NCBI GenBank assembly: GCA_009193035.1
Contig: SWDT01000145.1
Span: 28,830-92,829 of the forward strand
Origin: Halicephalobus mephisto
Lineage: Eukaryota > Nematoda > Chromadorea > Rhabditida > Panagrolaimidae
Reading direction: 5' to 3'
DNA: 64,000 bases
The notes beneath the pieces were generated by a model. That model did not search any database. It was not told the origin of the DNA and saw only the letters and a list, made by a program, of their open reading frames with translations. A program made the position numbers and the translations under genes. Positions 58,618-64,000 of this stretch are shown in pieces; position 1 is the first letter of the stretch, and each line of letters starts with the position of its first letter.

Positions 58618-59635
58618 CCTCCATCAAGGAAGTTATTGTAGAATGAATTATTCATATATGGAAAACGTGGGTTGATTTTTGAAACTCTCTGTTGAATTAA
58701 ACTCGTGATCACTGATCTGGATTATCGAGTGAAAAACAATGAGTAGAAATATTGCGTGAATGCAAATTCGACGTAGGTGTTCACATGATACTGTTTTGAC
58801 TTTGGAGACTAGAATTTCTGATTATCTTCAAATTCTATAATAAATTCTATAAGGTTCTAAAAGTATTGCGGTGAATTCTACGGAGTCGTGGGTGATTTCT
58901 GGAAACTTTCAGAACTCGGTATTTCAGAATACTGTGGAGGAAGAAGTAAAACAATTGTTATCAAAGTATCAGCTTTTCAAGCATCCGAATTATAGCTAGT
59001 ATTGTTGGAATTTGAACTGCAGAATTTCAAACGTGAACTAATTTGATTCAAATTTAGATCTTTTAATGTTCGAACTCGAATTAGTTCGAATTGTTTTTCT
59101 TCATTTTCTAATCCAATTGATTTGGTTTTAAAATTACCAGCTGCTCAACACAGTGATAGTCTTGTTTATTTTGAGAAAGGAATCTAGTATGAATGTCAAT
59201 TACTGTAAAAAGACTAACATGTTATTGACGGTGCATCTGTCTGTTTATTGCATCCTCATGTTTGATTATTTTGTTTTCATCACATTTAATTATTTTTTTT
59301 GTGACGAAATTACTATGAGATAACGTTGTTGTGAACATGTATCACTTACGAATTTTAAAAAATCCAGTCTAATAGTAGATATGTATTAGGAGTGAACACA
59401 ATTCTTGTTGGGTATCTTAAAATAATTTTGAAAAAAATTTTCTTATGTCTTGTAGTCTGAATTCATCTTGCTCTCCAATTCATGAATAAGTGACATCACA
59501 AATATCAGAAAGATCATTTACAAAAACCAACATCTTTAATATTCGAATTAACGTATTTTCGAGATGGAATTCCATAAAAATCCTTTTTCGGTGGGAAATT
59601 AAGGTCTCGTTTAAGTTTCTCTGATTTGAATACTT

Positions 59636-59990
59636 TTAGAAAAGGTTTATTCTCCTCATCCCTGTTGATGGGTTCAATTTAAAATTCCAGTGATCACTTT
59701 TGAGTTTCTCATGAAAATTTTGAACAACTTGGTCAAAGAGAGAGAAAGATATGGTAGACTGAATACGATGACCGACGTGGACATAGAGCCTATTCAGTGT
59801 GTCGTAACTGGCTGATGTGTTCTCATAGTTCATCAATATTTCTAAAAAGTTAAGCGGGACGGTAATTCTTACTTGCCTGCAGTCGTCAGCTGATTTGTCA
59901 TTTCCGAAGCTGTTGATTTCGAACCAAATTCGAAATTGAAGGTTTCAGAAAACAACAGCTCTGGTCCCCGCTTTGAAACTGCCATCTCCG
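59636..59990 (-). pseudogene. Broken copy of the 116-aa orphan ORF
   Basis: Matches 62004-62354 through MNYENTSASYDTLNRLYVHV and to the same INLF stop. One A is missing at about 59930 (tcgaaattg versus tcgaaaattg), which puts the N-terminal third out of frame. Confidence 0.6.
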
Positions 59991-60466
59991 TTAATTCAAA
60001 CTTGATATTTTTCTTTCCTTCATAAAATTACAGTGCTCTTATTTACATTTGTATTTCTGAAATCTAGTTTTTGTTGCTTATATTTTGAAAGTCTTTCTTA
60101 TTTTTTACAGGAAATTGAAATAATCAAACATTATGATTTTCAACAATTTAGGAATATTTAGCCAAGTAGAATATGAAATAATTTGAACGCACTTCATCAC
60201 TGCTACTGCATTGTTTAAGAAATAATAAATGGGCATACTTACTTACAAGAACATAATAAGACTCTTCTATGAATATAGTTTTCAACTGCACAAATGGAGA
60301 TGACAGAGAAACAATGATCGTACTCTATGTTTCATTTTATAGGAGAGTCATCAGTACTCGATTCTTTGCAACAGTTCTCATAGAACAAATAATAAAACTT
60401 AATGGGTAATCTATGAAAATGATGAAGGAGCTCTAAGTTGTCTTCTTGAGTATTGAAAATCAATTG

Positions 60467-60949
60467 TTAGCAGGTCATTGATCTAATTAACAAGAAACAG
60501 AAGAACGAAGAATTTGTTGAATGTTCAGAAAGATTCCTTTGGTCTCTCACTGGAGTGACCCATCCGTAATCTCTGTAGTCGTAAGAAGTCGGAATACTCT
60601 GTCTCTTGTGTCGAGGATGACGATCAGGCTTGGTTTTCGGGACCTTATTCTTGTTCTTCTGGGGGTCCATACTCTTCGGCATCAGCATTGTTTGTTGGAA
60701 TTCCTCAGGGGTCATAGCCGAGAACTTGTTGATACCGTACTGGCCTCCATGTCCCTTACCCTTGTTGAGGGCGTCGATGGCCTTGACATTGTCGTTGAAG
60801 ATTTTCATCCGACGGTCGAACTCTCCTGTCTCATTACTATAATGGAGACGGTACTTGTTCATGAAGCCCTTGAAGTCCTCCGTCTCCTTGTTCGTCCAAG
60901 CCTGGACGAAGCAAGCCAGGGAAATCAGAATCAGAACTCGGGAAATCAT
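60467..60949 (-). pseudogene. Truncated duplicate of the cysteine protease (exon 1 only)
   Basis: The ATG at 60949 starts a near-perfect copy of the signal peptide and propeptide up to WVTPVRDQ. The frame then runs into unrelated sequence (RNLSEHSTNSSFF) and stops at 60467. The splice donor and the whole catalytic domain are absent. If translated it would yield a free propeptide, a type of molecule that can inhibit its cognate protease, but there is no evidence that this happens here. Confidence 0.85.
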
Positions 60950-62906
60950 TGAAGTGAAAGCTGTGATGATCTCCAAGTGGATGAACCCTCTTATATAGCC
61001 TCCATCAAGGAAGTTATTGTAGAATGAATTATTCATATATGGAAAACGTGGGTTGATTTTTGAAACTCTCTGTTGAATTAAACTCGTGATCACTGGTCTG
61101 GATTATCGAGTGAAAAACAATGAGTAGAAATATTGCGTGAATGCAAATTCAACGTAGGCGTTCACATGATACTGTTTTGACTTTGGAGACTAGAATTTCT
61201 GATTACCTTCAAATTCTGTAAGGTTTTGAAAATATTGCGGTGAATTCTATGGAGTCGTGGGTGATTTCTGGAAACTTTTAGAACTCGGTATTTCAGAATA
61301 CTGTGGAGGAAGAAGTAAAACAATTGTTATCAAAGTATCAGCTTTTCAAACATTCGAATTATAACTAGTATTGTTGGGATTTGAACTGCAGAATTTCAAA
61401 CGTGAACTAATTTGATTCAAATTTAGATCTTTTAATTTTCGAACTCGAATTAGTTCGAATTGTTTTTCTTCATTTTCTAACCCAATTGATTTGGTTTTAA
61501 AATTACCAGCTGCTCAACACAGTGATAGTCTTGTTTATTTTGAGAAAGGAATCTAATGTGAATATTAATTACTGTAAAAAGACTAACATGTTATTGACGG
61601 TGCATCTGTCTGTTTATTACATCCTCATTTTTGATTATTTTGCTTTCATCAAATTTAATTGTTTATTTGTGACGAGATTACTATGAGATAACGTTGTTGT
61701 GAACATGTATCACTTACGAATTTTAAAAAATCCAGTCTAATAGTAGATACGTATTAGGAGTGAACACAATTCTCGTTGGGTATCTTGAAATAATTTTGAA
61801 AAAAATTTTCTTATGTCTTGTAATCTGAATTCATTTTGCTCTCCAATTCTTGAATAAGTGACATCACAAATATCAGAAAGATCATTTACAAAAAACAACA
61901 TCTTTAATATTCGAATTAACGTATTTTCGAGATGGAATTCCATAAAAATCCTCTTTCGGGGGGAAATTAAGGTCTTGTTTAAGTTCCTCTGATTTGAATA
62001 CTTTTAGAAAAGGTTTATTCTCTTCATCCCTGTTGATGGGTTCAATTTAAAATTCCACTGATCACTTTCGAGTTTCTCATGAAAATTTTGAACAACTTGG
62101 TCAAGGAGAGAGAAGGATATGGTAGACTGAATACGATGACCGACGTGGACATAGAGCCTATTCAGTGTGTCGTAACTGGCTGATGTGTTCTCATAGTTCA
62201 TCAATCTTTCTAAAAAGTTAAGCGGGACGGTAATTCTTACTTGCCTGCAGTCGTCAGCTGATTCGTCATTTCCGAAGCTGTTGATTTCGAACCAAATTCG
62301 AAAATTGAAGGTTTCAGAAAACAACAGCTCTGGTCCCCGCTTTGAAACTGCCATCTTCGTTGACTCAAACTTGATATTTTTCTTTCCTTTATAAAATTAC
62401 AGTGCTCTTATTTACATTTGTATTTCTGAAATCTAGTTCTTGTTGCTTATATTTTGAAAATCTTTCTTATTTTTTACAGGAAATTGAAATAATCAAACAT
62501 TATGATTTTCAACAATTTAGGAATATTTAGCCAAGTAGAATATGTAATAATTTGAACGCACTTCATCACTGCTACTGCATTGTTTAAAAAATAAGAAATG
62601 GGCATACTCACTTACAAGAACATAATAAGACTCTTCTATGAATATAGTTTTCAACTGCACAAATGGAGATGACAGAGAAGCAATGATGGTATTGTATGTT
62701 TCATTTTACAGGAGAGTCATCAGTACTCGATTCTACGCAATAATTCTCATAGAACAAATAATAAAACTTAATGGGTAATCATATGAAAATGATGAAGGAG
62801 CTCTAAGTTGTCTTCTTGCATATCGGAAATCATTCATTAGCAGGTCTTTGATCTAATTAACAAGAAACAGAAGAACGAAGAATTTGTTGAATGTTCAGAA
62901 AGATTC
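60537..62906. repeat. Tandem segmental duplication, unit 2 (2.4 kb)
   Basis: Second copy of 58157-60534, with the truncated protease exon and an intact 116-aa ORF. Small indels between the units fall mainly in non-coding sequence. Confidence 0.9.
62004..62354 (-). CDS. Orphan ORF of 116 aa (hypothetical)
   Basis: Begins MAVSKRGPELLFSETFNFRI, includes RQVRITVPLNFLERL and LNRLYVHVGHRI, and ends RINLF. No signal peptide, membrane segment or known motif is seen. The duplicate at 59636-59990 has a 1-bp deletion but otherwise keeps the sequence. It may be one exon of a larger gene or a relic. A second frame downstream (61943-61737) looks coding-like (DLSDICDVTYSRIGEQNEF) but could not be joined by splicing. 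Confidence 0.35.
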   Translation of the reverse strand: MAVSKRGPELLFSETFNFRIWFEINSFGNDESADDCRQVRITVPLNFLERLMNYENTSASYDTLNRLYVHVGHRIQSTISFSLLDQVVQNFHEKLESDQWNFKLNPSTGMKRINLF

Positions 62907-64000
62907 TGTACTATCATTTTTATTACTGTTAAAATTATCATTCAAAACAACTCCAATAAAGAATAGGATAATCTTTATTTTTAATTAAAATTATGAGACA
63001 ATCATAAAATAGATTCTTATTTAGGTTACTGTTTTTCAAAACTTCTAATAATTCTTGTCAAGACAGTTTCATAATTAAATTTTTTTGTTTTTATGATGAT
63101 ATACTTGCGATTATTTTAAAATTGCTTCATTTGAGTAAAAAAGTGATATATGGATAATTCAAAAATAAATGACAACATTAACAGATTTGTGCAGTTATCA
63201 TAGATGTGAAAATTCATTCAATATTATTCTTAAATGTGAAGTAATTATTCTCTGTCTGTCACGTATTCATAAAACTAATTGAATCTGTCATAGACCTTAA
63301 GATATTCCACATAATCCTAATCGATAGATGGAAGAAGAAATCCTTCTTTATTCTGATACAGTAAGATTTTGGTACAATATAAATAAACTTAATCTAGGGA
63401 GATAATAGAATAGTGTAGGGAATAGACAAAATAATATAAAAAAATTTAAATCATAATAATTCTAGCCACATGATGATGGGGAGATTTGGCGGTTCCCTTA
63501 AATACTGGGAGATCTGAGCTTCACTAGACTTGTTCTCAGAGATAAACGGACTTCTAGGACTTTCAGGGGATCTCGTGTTTCTCAACATAGTTATCTAAGA
63601 AAACCAAGACAACGATATAGTAAAATTACTAGTTTACCCAATTTGATCTAAAACTTATAAAATATTGATACAATGCATTATAACTCATAGTTTAAGACAA
63701 ATTTAATAATACTGATGTGGAAAGTGAGTCTTTTCTGTTTCTAAATGCTTTATATATTGTAAAAAACATTAAAAATAACTAAAAATAAGATTTGAATGGT
63801 CCGAACACGAAAAAATGAGAAATCTCAAGGTTTGTCCTTTTGGGTGAAATGTGACATAGACTACCGTTGCCGCACCGAAATTTCAAACTGCTTCCATTAG
63901 AACTCCTATCTATCTGAAGAGACAGAATTATTAAAACTTTTTCTTATTTCAGAAGCTAGTCAATCCGATTTTCTCTTATTAAAGCTATAAAGAACGAACC
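62907..64000. other. Intergenic region at the window end
   Basis: AT-rich, no recognisable gene, tRNA or repeat. Confidence 0.5.

Larger units (their letters stand above)
58157..60534. repeat. Tandem segmental duplication, unit 1 (2.4 kb)
   Basis: Highly similar to 60537-62906, with a few small indels. It holds protease exon 1, its promoter and a broken copy of the 116-aa ORF. Both units end in 'gaatttgttgaatgttcaga'. The left breakpoint lies at the exon 1 splice donor. Confidence 0.9.

Overview
The window is nuclear DNA of a nematode, probably a rhabditid related to Caenorhabditis. Genes have short exons, tttcag-type acceptors and trans-splice-like acceptors next to start codons, and the gene set is typical for nematodes: hmt-1, a supplementary nuclear receptor, chemoreceptors, flp-8 and flp-12 neuropeptides, and a Lunapark gene. 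There are no ribosome-binding sites or prokaryotic operons. All multi-exon models below were built by hand from splice junctions and reading frames. Where I give exon lists, the phases close.

Left part (1-40.6 kb): conserved single-copy genes with long, repeat-filled, AT-rich introns. In order: hmt-1 (-), an ABCB6-type ABC half transporter; ttc-21 (+), the IFT-A subunit IFT139, nine exons, 1320 aa, with a perfect X-box just upstream; a nuclear hormone receptor (-) tail to tail with ttc-21; a 7TM receptor (-) with a very repeat-rich intron; an anion-type Cys-loop channel (+); a 738-bp foldback element; mrpl-4 and lnp-1 (+), spaced like an SL2 operon; flp-12 (-); a repeat field with a tRNA-like cloverleaf; flp-8 (-) with four identical peptides; and an SLC28-type concentrative nucleoside transporter (+). 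The last exon of the transporter sits at the start of a decayed tandem array.

Right part (40.6-64 kb): the texture changes to fewer poly-A/T introns and many duplicated, broken genes. It holds an orphan family with a zinc-ribbon-like tail in at least four degraded copies; three 5S rRNA genes about 3.2 kb apart, alternating with two frameshifted chemoreceptor copies; a papain-family cysteine protease; and a 2.4-kb tandem duplication that copied only exon 1 of that protease plus an orphan ORF.

Mobile DNA is mostly non-autonomous. I saw a TA-flanked MITE family with CACACAAAAA ends, a pogo/Tigger-like MITE pair, the large foldback, and several dispersed intronic repeats. I found no transposase, CRISPR array or viral gene. 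The most useful leads are the 5S-chemoreceptor repeat, the orphan Cys-rich family, the transporter exon inside a repeat array, and the tRNA-like cloverleaf with an abnormal anticodon loop.
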